Notes: generated from the letters alone by a model not told the origin. 64,000 bases of DNA from Pinus tabuliformis (GCA_031772625.1 CM062814.1:360131750-360195749), one strand, 5' to 3'. Counted from the stretch's first letter, positions 48,181 to 60,148 are shown. Program-made: numbers and translations.

Positions 48181-48546
48181 TAGCTCCAAGACAATCATCA
48201 TCCCTAAATGTTCTTTTTACAATAGTTGTATCTCTTGAACCTTCATTCCATCCACCTGATTGCCATGTGTAGTCTAGTGAATGTAACGAAGCTTATGGGT
48301 CTTGCACCCTTGTCTATTCTGCGGACGAACCCAACTAAAAAGATAATTTTCCCTATAGGTTACGTGATTGGTCTGACACACCATTCAACTTTTTCTATTC
48401 TGCAGACAAAGCCAAGGAAATGTTTTGTCTTCTAGATGAAACCGTCCTTCGTGACCTCAGTAAGTTTCCATATGGGTACTGGAGACTCTCCTTTTCATCA
48501 TGTTGGGGGCATGCAAACTTTTCAAACCTTTTTCAATTTTCATTTT

Positions 48547-48615
48547 CTAGCTTTTTAGCTTTGTCGTTTCTAGTCTTTTAGTTTTGTCGTTTCTAGCTTT
48601 TTAGTTTTGTCATTT
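48547..48615 (+). repeat. Three tandem 23-bp repeats
   Basis: Units at 48547-48569, 48570-48592 and 48593-48615 follow CTAG(C/T)(T/C)TTTTAG(C/T)TTTGTC(G/A)TTT. Confidence 0.92.
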
Positions 48616-48978
48616 CAAGCTTGCGTATAAATAGAAACTAGTTCAAGCATATATTTCCATTGTAAGCCTGTAAAAAAACGAAACTGAAATCGAGCATAGC
48701 TCCCCCATGGTTCAAGCTCATTAAAAAATGAACCCATCTTCGGGTAATTAACCTTTGTAATTTCCATGCTATCAGCCTTTTGAGCCTTGGTTGTGTACCT
48801 CCGACCACCTCCATTCTTTTAGCTAATCATATGTTTCCACTTGGTTGTTTAACCTTTTTGAGGAACAGTTGGAATGAGTGGTCTTGTTAGCCAACCTCTT
48901 CCTGGAAACGACCATGTTGTGAGAAGTTCCAAGTTTACCCAGAACCAGTTGCTACCCTAGACACCACTCGTGCTTCAA

Positions 48979-49270
48979 AATCTAGTCTCCTTTCAACCCT
49001 TTTCAGACTCACTAAATATGAAAAGATTGTCGATGAATTTGCCTTTCCAGATCATTAACGTGATTGGAAGTTCCATCCCTCCTGTATATTTTAATCTTTT
49101 TCGGACCCGAGGGATTATCTCACAAAAACATTTGGGCGCTTGTCTTTTTCGGCTCGTTAATGTGATCAGAAAAGTCATCCCTTTCATATCATTTTATCCT
49201 TTTTCGGTCCTAAGGGATTGTTCTATGAAAAAGAACTTTTGGAGTTTCCTTTCCATCCCTTTTCAAACTC
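48979..49270 (+). repeat. Diverged internal direct repeats of the gag-protease element
   Basis: The block 'cattaacgtgattggaag..' at about 49053 recurs at about 49155 ('cgttaatgtgatcagaaa..'). Downstream, TTTTTCGG is followed by 'acccgagggatt' and 'tcctaagggatt'. The 'ctttcaacccttttcagactc...atgaaaag' block near 48988 recurs near 49243. Confidence 0.72.
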
Positions 49271-49324
49271 TATAAACATGAAAAGGACCGAGTTATCATT
49301 TTCATTAAACTATTTAAAACGATA

Positions 49325-49411
49325 GCGACAAACTTGTCCACCTAGACAAGAACGAGTTTCACTGTCGCTAGACTTGTTAAAACATAGCGACAAGTTTGCC
49401 CGAAGGGCAAA
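49325..49411. other. Two adjacent potential hairpins
   Basis: At 49325-49368 the arms GCGACA...TGTCGC enclose further pairing, AACT with AGTT and TTGTC with GACAA. At 49395-49411 TTTGCCC-GAA-GGGCAAA is a perfect 7-bp stem with a 3-base loop. The word AGCGACAA occurs before both. They could be RNA structures in the 3' region of the element transcript. Confidence 0.6.
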
Positions 49412-50561
49412 TTATAGAAAAAGCATATGTTATCCTCGTCAAGATTGACAAAAATAAAGAGGTATTGATCAGCAATGACTAGGGAAAATGGGAAGAAAAC
49501 TTGAAAACATTATGGTAGCAGGTCGCTCTTGAAAATGACACTTTCACTTCATCTCCATGATTGAGTTGGGTTAGGTTATTCTGTTCACCGGTCATCTCAC
49601 CATTGGTCTTTCACACCATCCATTTTTTGGGGTTAACGCTACCAATTCATCTCAGTGTCACTGATATGTTCAAGAGAAGTCTTTCAGTCGAGAATTTACA
49701 ATCCAGTTAATGCGTCATCCACTGGAATACCTTCAACCTTCATTTTTCATGATCATCCTTCCTAAACCTTGTGTCGTCAGATCGTTTTTACCTCCAGAAA
49801 TCATTTGCTGCGTTTCGTGTCGTATATGTGGGATATGTTAAGGTCCTCCTATGACGAGTCAGTTCTTGTCGACATCAGCTCATTATCTAAGAAGTTGACT
49901 AGAAACACCCCTTTCAGTGCTTTGAAGCTTGCATGCCTCAATGGCAACTTTCTCAATTCTGGCGACAGGTTGACATCAATGGCCTTCAACTGAAATATTT
50001 TGCATGGTGTTCGACATTGGATCATATATTCACACCACGTGAATTGTACTGTAGTACCTTGAGGGTCATCATTGTTATCGGTGATTCCTCTCCTGTTTGT
50101 TAACAACTCACATTATTGGCTAGTAATAAGGTGATTTCTTTCCATGTTCGACTTCAGAACATCTTTTCACATGGATCAACTTGTACATTGGGTGAATATT
50201 GAACGAGTTTGAAGACCCCAGATGTAGTTTCATCCATCTTGGTTGCAATATATTCAGGGATATAAAAACATCAAATGAACAAAGCGCTGCACAGATGGTC
50301 ATCCGAACTAAGGATGACGACTCTACCTCTGAAGAATCACTAGTCTCAATCTGTAGACGACTATCTGATCTATGTACATGAAATGAATTTATAAAATTGA
50401 GCATGGGAATGCCCACCTCAACTAGATCATGAAAATTATATTATGATGATGTATTGTATTGTATCTCATATAGGACACCTTCCAGTTCGAAACCTCAGAT
50501 CCTCATCATAAAGCATTTCACCCAACATCAAGATTTACGACTTCATGCTTTAGGGGGAAAT

Positions 50562-51613
50562 TGTTATAGACATATTTGGGCACTTCAACCCTAATACTTA
50601 TATGTCGATAAACTAGGGCTCATCAACCCCTAAAATGGTTGTTTCATACCCTAAAAGAACATGGTCATCTGATTACATCATTCCCCAAAAGTTCCACCTG
50701 AAAGACCATCTAGAAATGGCCTAAACTGAACCATATTGACTGCTACACTGGCCAGGTGTGATGCATACTGAGTTATACACTGCTCAGGTGAGATGCATAC
50801 TGATTAGGCCTTCTATAGGGTGCAATGAGTGAGGATGGACAAATTTCTGAGACAATTTGCTAAGTGGATGCTCATAGAATATTCTGGAAACTTCCCGTCT
50901 GCCATTTGCCTCTCTAAATTTTCCCAAGGATGAGTAAGAGATCTAAACTTCAGTTATCTCCCCTCTTGTGGAACCAAATGTAAGAAGTAGAATGACACGA
51001 ATCAAAACCCAGAGATGACTCACGCCTTTGCAGACATCTATAAATGGATCCCCCATCTAAGAGATTCAGAGGCTAGAATGTTGTGAATTTCAAGTAAGTG
51101 CTGATAGTTTGTAATTGAGGAAAGAGCATTGTATTGTTGGTGTGATATTGCTATTTCATGAGGTGAAGAGGGCTTGATGCTGGGAGGATGATGCTGGATC
51201 AGACAACTGGGTTGTAATTCTCCCTTCTATTTAATAAAGTTCTTCAAGTTTTCTTCCATATGATTATGCAATTGTGAATGTTATCATTTGCGACTGCTAT
51301 TATATGTTCATTATATATTTGATTCTGTAATGTGTATGTTGTAATAGATCAATATGCTTTGACGGTTCTTTGTTATTGTGTTTCTATAGGTACTTTCTAA
51401 GAGAGATAAGTATGGGGAGGAGTTGGAAGTTCTGTCAAGGGGGAGAGAGATCAAGCAAAGGACTAGGTGGAAGTTCCAGGTTGGTCCTATTTTCTTTTTC
51501 TCATCCATTACACATAGAAGAAATCATTGAATTGCTTTAAACTGTTGTTTCTAGGGTAGCTGCCAAACCTAGAGGGCTAGTCACTCATAAAGACACTAGT
51601 TTTCCCAGAAACA
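50562..51613 (+). repeat. 3' LTR of the gag-protease element
   Basis: 1052 bp from TGTTATAGAC to GAAACA, aligned with 44060-45097 along its length. The TATA box copy lies at about 51037-51046. Confidence 0.92.
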
Positions 51614-51618
51614 CTATA

Positions 51619-52560
51619 GGATTCCAATTTGAAGACTATAAATTCTAGTACCCTATTAAAGTTTTGTCTGACACTAAATAAAAACTTCCTATATTCATCA
51701 CAAAGTGGAAAGAAGTTTCCTATGTTCATCTAGTACTAAAAAAAATCTTGTGTTGATTTGATAATAGAGGTATGAGGTCAGTGTTTTATTTTTTTCTATT
51801 AAGATTTGTATTAATCATGTGAGGAACATATAATTACCCTCATAAACTTTTATTACCATAAATTGTTAAGCCCCTATCCTAAACTCTGAAATACTCACCT
51901 TTATTACCTTGTTTTTCTAAGAAAAAAACCATTTTTATAATATGGTTGAATGGGATAAGCATGGGTGTGATTGTACAAACGCTAGTCATAATTAAAAAAA
52001 ATGAATTATAAGCTGAATATCTCATGATAGAACTTTTATTTCTGAGCATTTTTAAAACAATGATTTTACCACCATTTCATAACCATAATCTCAATGTTAT
52101 GATGAATGATTACTGAAGCCCTAACATTGACTGTCCCATAATGATGTAATTGGTAAAATCAACCATGTTTTTCCATCACATCTAACACACATTCAAATGA
52201 GATTCAAAATCATGAACATAGATGATCTTCCAAATAATCTTTAGATATGCCTTATTTCCATCATTTTTGTATGAGCTTACCTTGTAATTATGGCAACAAT
52301 TTAGCCATTACCATCTCCTTTCAAAGCATAAATTCTATTCTCGATGGTTTTTCCATCATGATGAGCACGATTTCTCTCTTTCATACCATCCTACCTTCAT
52401 CTCAGTCATCCTCAATGATTCATCATGCGCTAGCTCTGTCGAATTATTGCGATAACCCAACTTCTGGTACTCTGTCATTTTAAGTTGTAAACCCTTCCCG
52501 AGTTTTATCCCTAGAAATTGACCAATACTTGTTGCTAAATTCGGCATGGGGGTAGATTGA
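51619..52560. other. Spacer within the Athila-like element
   Basis: About 0.9 kb between the gag-protease element and the next coding-looking stretch. By order it should be the middle of the extra ORF region of the Athila-like element. I see no firm motif. Confidence 0.4.
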
Positions 52561-52564
52561 CATG

Positions 52565-53249
52565 AACCAATGTTCTAGTTTTATCAAGAAATAAAGGAGT
52601 ATCCATTGTCCAAGGAAAAGTTTAAGCAATTTGGTTGGATCTCGTTTCTAGAAAGGCTTAAATGATAACATGAGGGTGTCTCTCATGGCTTCACTCAAAG
52701 TTATGATGTAGAATGTGTTTAGGTAGGAGGTATATAATTAAACATCACAAAATATACCATACAGAAGGGTACAGGATCATTGACTATAGAGTAGAAATAC
52801 TTCAAAGGTGCAAGTATTAAGAAAGAGCTTTGTCGAATGTTCTTAAAACCTGAGCATTTGAATCCTGACTGGTCTAATGGTATTCCTAGGAAATGGATCA
52901 AACAATAATATAGGTTGATGCTTAATAGCTTGCAGAGATTCTGAACATGTGAAGGAAGGTATGAAACCATTTTTCTTTATCATTTAAGACCTTTACTACA
53001 TTTTTAGGTGGGGTCACAGATAGAATTCCCTTACTTCCCTTACACGAGTTTAAGAAACATGGTAAGAGGAGTTAAATCAATTTCCAAAAAGTTTGAAACT
53101 AGTATTTACCATCACAAATTGGTAAAACTATTTTGTATCCATAGAAGAAAACATGCTAGGGGATAGTAATAAGGGTCTAGACAACAGATAAGAGAGTAGT
53201 AACAAGAAACAAAGGAATTCAAGAACTAAAGAAGGAATTGCTAGCGTTA
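52565..53249 (+). mobile_element. Extra ORF remains, left part (unrecognised protein)
   Basis: Plus-strand coding remains include FLKPEHLNPDWSNGIPRKW at 52840-52896, TCEGRYETIFLYHLRPLLHF at about 52945-53005, and then SLRNMVRGVKSISKKFETSI and YHHKLVKLF at about 53045-53135. The composition (aromatic, His/Tyr-rich, then Lys/Ser-rich) looks like a real protein but I do not recognise the family. It sits downstream of integrase on the same strand, so I infer an accessory or env-position ORF of the Athila-like element. A transposon-derived or host gene is the alternative. The next LTR element is inserted at its right end. Confidence 0.45.
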
Positions 53250-55296
53250 TGATGCAAGAAAATCCCACTTCACCCATAGTATGCATATAAAATGAATAAT
53301 CACATCTGTCCTAGGAATTTCAATGACCTGCCTGGTCAAACCTTCATTAATTAAGGTTCAAGGCCCCTTAACTGGTCTCATTCGGAACAAGTTAATAAAT
53401 AACTCCAATTCGACCCTACCCCTAATCCTTTGTTGTGGAACACTATAACTCAACCCATCAACCTTTGTGACACCCTTGGTTAATTCTATAACCGCTCATA
53501 TGAGCCACACCCCACTCTACATGCCAACGCATCCTTTATCACAATCGTGGAGTTCAAAGGACTCAATAGAACATGAATTCATAACTCCCGATTTGTGACA
53601 TGTGATTTCCCTTTCCCACCATTAAATTTTTTTAGCATATCAACGGCTGTCGTAATCCCGCATCGGACCAACATGTGACTTCATCACATTCCTCTCCTTA
53701 TTGCAAGCGATATGTGGTAATACCACCAGACTTCAAATGAAATAAAACTGCACCTATAACCTTCTTGGGTCCGCTCTGCCTAAACCTTGTCACTTAATCT
53801 CCACCATCAATCTTACCCTTAATCCGATAGTTGATGTCCTTTCCGATCAATAGAGTTGCTTGGTGATCTTGCGCCATAGATCAAAACCCATTTGATCCTA
53901 CGGTCCACAATGATATCACACAGACCACTTGCACGATGTTTAATCGGTCTTACAGAGCTGATATAGTTTATAAACCTTAACCTATAAATATTCGGGTCCG
54001 CCCTTGAAGTTAAAGTCTGATCAAATTAAAAATTGATATCTATTGGATAATGGAATCCATCAAATCCTATGGCCTGCGGCCCTTCAACTAGCACGCGGTT
54101 TATCAAGCTCTCAACCCCCATAGTGGACTATGATGTAAACATCTAAATTTTGCGATTGACAGCTAATAACCATTGCAAGCCTTCAACCATGATCAAGGCA
54201 CCCACACATTTACTACCACCACTACGGTTATTAATCATCGTCAATCTACCAGATCCGACGATCCGACGATCCAGATCAATTCCTGCCTTTCACAAGTACA
54301 TGGATGTAATCTTCGTCGTTCATTTCTTTTACTTATATTGTACAACTTAATCTTGGTCATCCATCATCATCAACTTGGTTCATTGATGTTCAGATCCAAT
54401 GACTCATGTGCATCGTTCGTCATTTCTTTGCCCATCCATTTACTTCATTTTTATGCCATTTCTTCAATGTCTTTTTGTATTTTCTACTTTCTTCAAGGTT
54501 TTGATCCTTCACTCATCTACATCACATAACTCTCTCCTTAACTTAGCTCTGCTCACACCTTTATGCTTCTCCACATTCACTGTAACACTAAAGGATTCCT
54601 CTTGTACTGTCATTGTGTACAAAGCCGCAAAACCTCTCTGTTACTCTTCTTTGTATTTCACCTCTGATTCTGCACATGCAACTTCTGTTACATATAACTT
54701 ACTTCCAGTTCACACACAAATTACAATTAAGTTACTCCATACACACACATAAACTCATAGTCGAATTGTTTGTATTAATAAACAGGTATTGACATAGTTT
54801 CTTGTCTCAGGCCTGATTTCTAATATCAGTGGCCTTTATTTCACAATCTGCCCATAGGCTTACAATCAAACCTCTAACTACTAACTTGACTTGACTAACT
54901 AGCTAACCTCTAATTATGCCTTTTAGGCTTACATTTATACAAAGGAGTCTATAACCAATTTCTATTTCAGATCCTTAATAATTTCAACTAAAACCTAAGA
55001 ATCCTCTCAATCCTATAAATCATGAACTAATTCCTATTTCAAGATCTAGAATTAATTTCCAAAGCTATCAATTCCTATGAACTCTCAACTATCATGATTC
55101 TCTCATGTTCCCCTTCATTCGAGAACATTTACAATATGCCTCACAATACTAAATTAATTCCTATTTTCATTAAAATCACTCAAAACCTAAGTATTTACAT
55201 TAATTCAACACTTAGAAAACCAACTTCCATAAACATAAGACCCCCGTATGTTTACTAAAATATAATGATTCTTTTGAGCTGAATGCTCCTGCATCA
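53250..55296 (-). repeat. 3' LTR of the 2 kb-LTR element
   Basis: This is the leftmost copy, paired with 58095-60143. On the minus strand it starts TGATGCAGGAGC. Plus-strand ORFs at 54150-54752 lie wholly inside it and are antisense shadows. Confidence 0.88.
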
Positions 55297-55315
55297 GACT
55301 CCCAAAGTAGAAAAC
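55297..55315 (-). promoter_or_regulatory. Probable polypurine tract of the 2 kb-LTR element
   Basis: On the minus strand CTACTTTGGGAGTC precedes the TG of the LTR. It is a weak purine tract of the kind seen in plant copia elements. Confidence 0.4.
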
Positions 55316-55599
55316 ATTCATGATCTCCTAATCATGAGCTTTCATATGTTGATAAAAAAAAACCTCCAGGGTCCCAAATATTAGTTTGTAACTGTCCAAA
55401 TGCCTTGCACGTTTCCTATTGTTGAGGTATGTTTTCTTCTATTTCATCTTCCTCTCCTTGTTAATCAAGTTCAAGTTTTGATTGATCATACTTCCTGCTG
55501 TCATTTTCCTGAGCCTGGACTGTTTCATCATCAACTTCCATAGTTCTTCAATCTCAATTTCTAGCACATCCTTGGGCTTGTCCATACTCTACCTCTTCC

Positions 55600-57560
55600 T
55601 GTTACCCCTTTCTCTTTGTTTTAGTTTGTTGTTGTTGTCTACTAACTCTTAAAAATATTGTTCTCCTCTTTGAAGTTATCGAATTCTATCACTTACTCTT
55701 TTTCCTACGCTTAATTTTTCTTCATTTATTTTTACTTGTTCTCTCATTTTTATTTGGCTACTCATCCGTGCCACATTTTCTCCAGCATCTGCAACTAAAT
55801 CTACACTCACCAAAAAATTATAAAAGTAAAAATCATAAGGCTTATGTGCCTTTTCTTCCTTTGGCAACACATCAGTATGTTGCTCTAATTATTCCTCCTC
55901 TGTCAGCACATCAATATGCTGATTTGAATTCTCAATAGAATTCACAAGATTGTCGGCTAGTCTCTCCTCCACACCATCTGTTTTAATAATGTATTCCTAT
56001 TCTTGTCCACTGTAGTGAACTTCTTCATTCTCATGCAGTTCTGATTTTACAAAATGAACAATTACTTTTTGGTTTTCTAGCCTTTTCTCCAAAAGAATTA
56101 ACTCATGCCATAAATTTGCCATCTCACTTGGAATTTCTCTTAAAAGCTTTGTAAAATTCTCACTATATTCCTCTTTGTCACAAGTATAACTTCTTGTTGA
56201 CACTACTTCTTCATTCTTGATTAGAATAAAATTCCAATCCTCCATCTCCTTGATAGTTTTAGATGCCTGTCCATCACTCTCCCTTTGGACATATAAGAAA
56301 ATCGCTTCCTCTTTGTCCTCATCAATAGCGAATTCCTTATCACAAGACATAACTCTCTCATCTCTATTGAAGATATCTCCTCCACTAAGAAAGGAATTTA
56401 TAAACTCCTTCTATTGTAATAACTCAACTTCATCTTCATTTGAAAGGTAGTCATGATCATACTTTACCTGGAAAATTTTGGCTTCATTCAAGACAGTTCC
56501 ATAAAATGCTTTGTCTTTTGCAATACCTACATTCGCACACAACTTGTCAGTTGTAAAACCACAGGACCTCGTGATCTCATTTGATGATTCAATCACCAAG
56601 TATTCCTATTGTTCCAAGTTCTTTACATGATTCCAAAATATTTCAATGGGGTTCTCTTCAATCTCATCAATTCCTTCACTTGATTGCTTTATATCCTTCT
56701 CTAATTCTTCTTTCAAAACATAATTTAGATTCTGCCTGTCTTCTTCCTCTTTTATGACAATATCAACAAATTGTCCATCTTCACATGTTTCACCTAAAAA
56801 CATACGCAAATTGTTAGATTTAAAATCATGTGACCCTTTGGTCTTACTTGATGTTTCAGTCTTCAAGTCTTCATCTTCACCCAGAACTTTTCCCTGCTCT
56901 GGTTTACAAATGGAGACATCCATTTCAAACTCAGCTTCTCTGAGTTTTCCCATCACCCACCTTACTTGCTTCTACTATAGCCTTCTCTATAACTTATGCC
57001 ATTTCATTGGCTTGCTCTTCAAGACCAAACCTAGTCTCTGGCTTTCCTCAAGTATCATCATTAACACATTGAGTTGTTCTTTCATCTCAACAATCTCTTT
57101 GTCAATTTCCTCTTGGCTCATTCTCTTGCCATTTACCCTGGCATTCTCTTTCTTCATTTTTCTTCTGCTATGGTCTTCTTCATAACCTCCACTACGACTA
57201 TCGATAGTCATTTTCTCCTCCATCTCTATAAGTTCCTCACTCACTCACTATGTGTTGCATTAAAGCCTCTACAATAGCAAGTCCTCCTTGCTACCAGTTA
57301 GCTCACCAAGCTTTCCTCTGTACTTGGTCTTTTGGCAAGACCTTGGTTCTCTATCTCTGGAACCTCTTTTGAGCACTTCTCTTTGCTCCTAGGATTCAAA
57401 TCGTGTACATCTTCTAAGAACACAACTGTCCTCTTGTATTTCGATCACAATGGAATACTTCATTCTTACCACCTCTTCTTTCACATAGAAAGTGTTATCA
57501 ACTTCCTTCATTACTTAGCAATTCTACCCACGTCCTATGTGGAATTGTCTTTGTGAGCTA
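55600..57560 (-). mobile_element. Acidic Glu/Lys-rich ORF relic inside the 2 kb-LTR element
   Basis: The minus strand shows a nearly continuous series of coding-looking stretches: MSQEEIDKEIVEMKEQLNVL near 57130-57070, KTETSSKTKGSHDFKSNNLR near 56860-56800, KEEEDRQNLNYVLKEELEKD near 56760-56690, and EIPSEMANLWHELILLEKRL near 56130-56070. They are rich in Glu, Lys and Asp with heptad-like spacing, suggesting a coiled-coil protein. There is no zinc knuckle, aspartic protease or RT motif. It may be a highly diverged gag-type protein or a captured host sequence. It is broken in several places. Confidence 0.5.
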
Positions 57561-58079
57561 AAACAATACCTCTACTATAACAAGTCTCATTTTTGCTACA
57601 TATGCATCACTAAGCTGCTCTCCTATGAGATCAGTCTTTTAGCATTTCTCTGGTTCTTTATTCTAGAACCAATTGAGAAATCCTTGCTCTAGGTTGCTAC
57701 AATCTTCTCACCTTCTTTTGCTGTCACCTGTGTATCAATATAAAGACACACACTCAAATCTTCAAATCAAATTAAAATAAAAACATACCATCTCATCTTC
57801 AAGATCTCTACATGATCTTGTTCTACCGTTCACCTACACTTTGAATGGATTGTCCTTTGTTCCCTTGCATCTTCAATTCTCCCAATTTCTGCCATACTTT
57901 ATCTCTACGTGATTACTATTTTTCTGATAAGAATCTGATCTCCTCTTGCCTGCTTTGATCACCATTCACCTATATACACACCTTCAAAACATAACTCTGT
58001 TCTAATTTTTTTTTCAAAGAAATTTTCACATAGAATATCTTTGTGTTGCGTTAACATCAAATGTTTCAATCACAATTCA

Positions 58080-58091
58080 GCATTGATACCA
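58080..58091 (-). promoter_or_regulatory. Primer-binding site of the 2 kb-LTR element
   Basis: On the minus strand TGGTATCAATGC lies three bases from the LTR at 58095. It is close to the initiator tRNA-Met-type primer site TGGTATCAGAGC. Confidence 0.72.
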
Positions 58092-58094
58092 CTC

Positions 58095-60143
58095 TGACGT
58101 AGGAAAATACTGCTTCACCCACAGCATAAATATAAAATGAATAATTGCATCTATCCTAGGAATTCCAATGACCTGCCTAGTCAAACCTTAATTACTTAAG
58201 GTTCAAGGCCCCTTAATTGGTCTCATGCGAAATGAGTTAATAACTAACTCCAATCTGACCCTTTGGTAATCCTTTGTTGTAGAACACTATAACTCAACCC
58301 ATCAACCTTTGTGACACCCTTGGTTAATTCTATAACTGCGCATATGAGCCAAACCCAACTCTATCTACTAGCTCATCCTTTATTGCAATCACGGAGTTCA
58401 AAAGACTCAATAGAACATGCATTTAGAACTCCCAGCTTGTGATAGGCAATTTTCCTTTCCCACCGTTAAATTCATCTACTAGATCAATGACTATCACAAT
58501 CTCGCATCGAACCAACATGTGACCTCATCACATTCCTCTCCTTCTCGCATGCGATATGCAATAATACCACTAGACTTCAAATGAAATAAAGCCATGCTTA
58601 TAACCTTCTCGGGTCAACTCTGCCCAAACCTTATCGCTCAATCTCGACCGTCGATCTTACCCACAGTAGGACGATTGATGTCCTTTTCGATCAACATAGT
58701 TTCTAGGTGATCTTGTGCCATAGATCAAAACCCATTTGATCCGATGGTCCAAAATGATATTGCACAGACCACTTGCAGGATGTTTAACCAATCTTATGAA
58801 GCCAATATAGATTATAAACCTTAACCTATGAATATTCACCTCCATCCTTGAATTTAAATTCCGATCAAATTAAAACCCAATATCCATTGGATAACGAATC
58901 CATAAAATCCTATTGTCTACAGCCCTTCAACTAAGACACGGCTTATCAAGCCCTCAACCCCCATAGTGGAATATGACGTAAGCAGTTGAATTTTGCGATC
59001 GAAGACTAATAACCATTCTGGGCCTTCAACCATAATCAAGGCACTCGTACACTCACTACCCTAACTGCAGTTATTAATCATCGTTGATCTACCAGATCCG
59101 TCGATCCGATGGTCTATATTGATTCCCACTTTTCTCCTTCTGCAAGTACTTGGATGTAATATTTGCCGTTCATTTCTTTTACTTATATTTTATGACTTAA
59201 TATTTCTCTTCCATCACCTTCACCCTCATTCGTTGATCTTCAGATCCAACAACTCTTGTGCATCATTCCTCATTTCTTCGCCCATCTCTTTATTTCATTT
59301 TTATGATGTTCCTTCAATGTCTTTCTATAGTTTCGGCTTCTTCAGGGTTCTGGTCCTTCGCTCTTCTGCATCACATAACTCTCTCCTTAACTTAGCCTCA
59401 CTCACACCTTTATTCTTCTCCACCTTCACTGTAACACTAAAGGTTTCCTCTTGTACCATTCATGTATATAAAGCCGCAATACCTCTCTGTTACTCTTCTC
59501 TATATTTCACCTCTGATTTTGCACATGCAACTTCTATTACATAGAACTTACTTCTAGTTCACACATAGATTACAATTAAGTTACTCCATACACACACATA
59601 AACTCAGAATCGAGTTGTTTGTATTAATAAACAAGTATTTACACAATTTCTTCTGTTTGGGCTGATTTCCAATGTCAGTGGCCTCTGTTTCACAATCTGC
59701 CCATAGGCTTACAATCAAACCTCTAATTACTAACTTGACTTGACTAACTAGCTAACATCTGACTGCGCCTTTTAGGCTTACATTTATACAAAATGAGTCT
59801 ATAAGAAATTTCTAGTTCAGATCCTTAATAATTTCAGCTAAAACCTAAGAGTCCTCTCAGTCTATAAATCACGAACTAATTCTTAATCCAAGATCTATAA
59901 TTAATTTCCAAAGCTATCAATTCCTATGAACTCTCAACTATCATGATTCTCTCATGTTCCCCTTCATTCGAGAACATTTACAATACGCCTCACAATACAT
60001 AATTAGTTCCTATTTTCATTAAAATCACTCAAAACCTAAGTATTTACATTAATTCACACTTGAGAAACCAAATTCCTTAAACATAAGAGCCCCTATGTCT
60101 ACTAAAATACAACGATTCTTTTGAGTTGAATTCTCCTACATCA
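58095..60143 (-). repeat. 5' LTR of the 2 kb-LTR element
   Basis: 2049 bp, paired with 53250-55296. On the plus strand it runs from TGACGTAGG to CTACATCA. The plus-strand ORF at 59119-59544 lies inside it and is not a gene. Confidence 0.88.
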
Positions 60144-60148
60144 TGCTA

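Larger units (their letters stand above)
48181..50561 (+). other. Non-coding 3' region of the gag-protease element, repeat-rich
   Basis: I found no pol sequence. The region holds three 23-bp repeats at 48547-48615, blocks repeated about 102 and 255 bp apart at 48979-49270, and two potential hairpins at 49325-49368 and 49395-49411. It ends in the polypurine tract TTTAGGGGGAAATT at 50550-50562. Confidence 0.7.
44060..51613 (+). mobile_element. Non-autonomous LTR element with gag-type knuckles and protease only
   Basis: A 7.55 kb element has LTRs of 1038 and 1052 bp and 5-bp target duplications CTACA/CTATA (44055-44059, 51614-51618). It also has a Tat-type primer site and a polypurine tract. 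Inside I find two CCHC-type zinc knuckles and an aspartic protease region, but no RT, RNase H or integrase. The remaining 2.3 kb before the 3' LTR is non-coding with short tandem repeats. It matches the class of gag-bearing non-autonomous plant LTR elements. LTRs differ at about 8-9% of sites over the 640 bp I compared. The coding part carries some breaks. Confidence 0.87.
53250..60143 (-). mobile_element. LTR element with 2 kb LTRs and no recognisable gag or pol
   Basis: A 6.9 kb element has LTRs of 2047 bp (53250-55296) and 2049 bp (58095-60143), both TG...CA in outline. The 5-bp flanks are CGTTA and TGCTA, differing at two sites that fit C-to-T decay. A primer site for initiator tRNA-Met, on the minus strand beside 58095, sets the orientation leftward. 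The 2.8 kb interior has no gag, protease, RT or integrase motif, only an acidic ORF relic. It is therefore a non-autonomous element of the large LTR-derivative kind. LTRs differ at very roughly 10-15% in the parts I compared. Confidence 0.85.

Noticed and set aside
54150-59544. Plus-strand ORFs of 66-141 residues at 54150-54752 and 59119-59544
   Set aside because: They lie at corresponding places in the two LTRs of the minus-strand 2 kb-LTR element and are antisense. Their similarity reflects the LTR pair, not a gene family.
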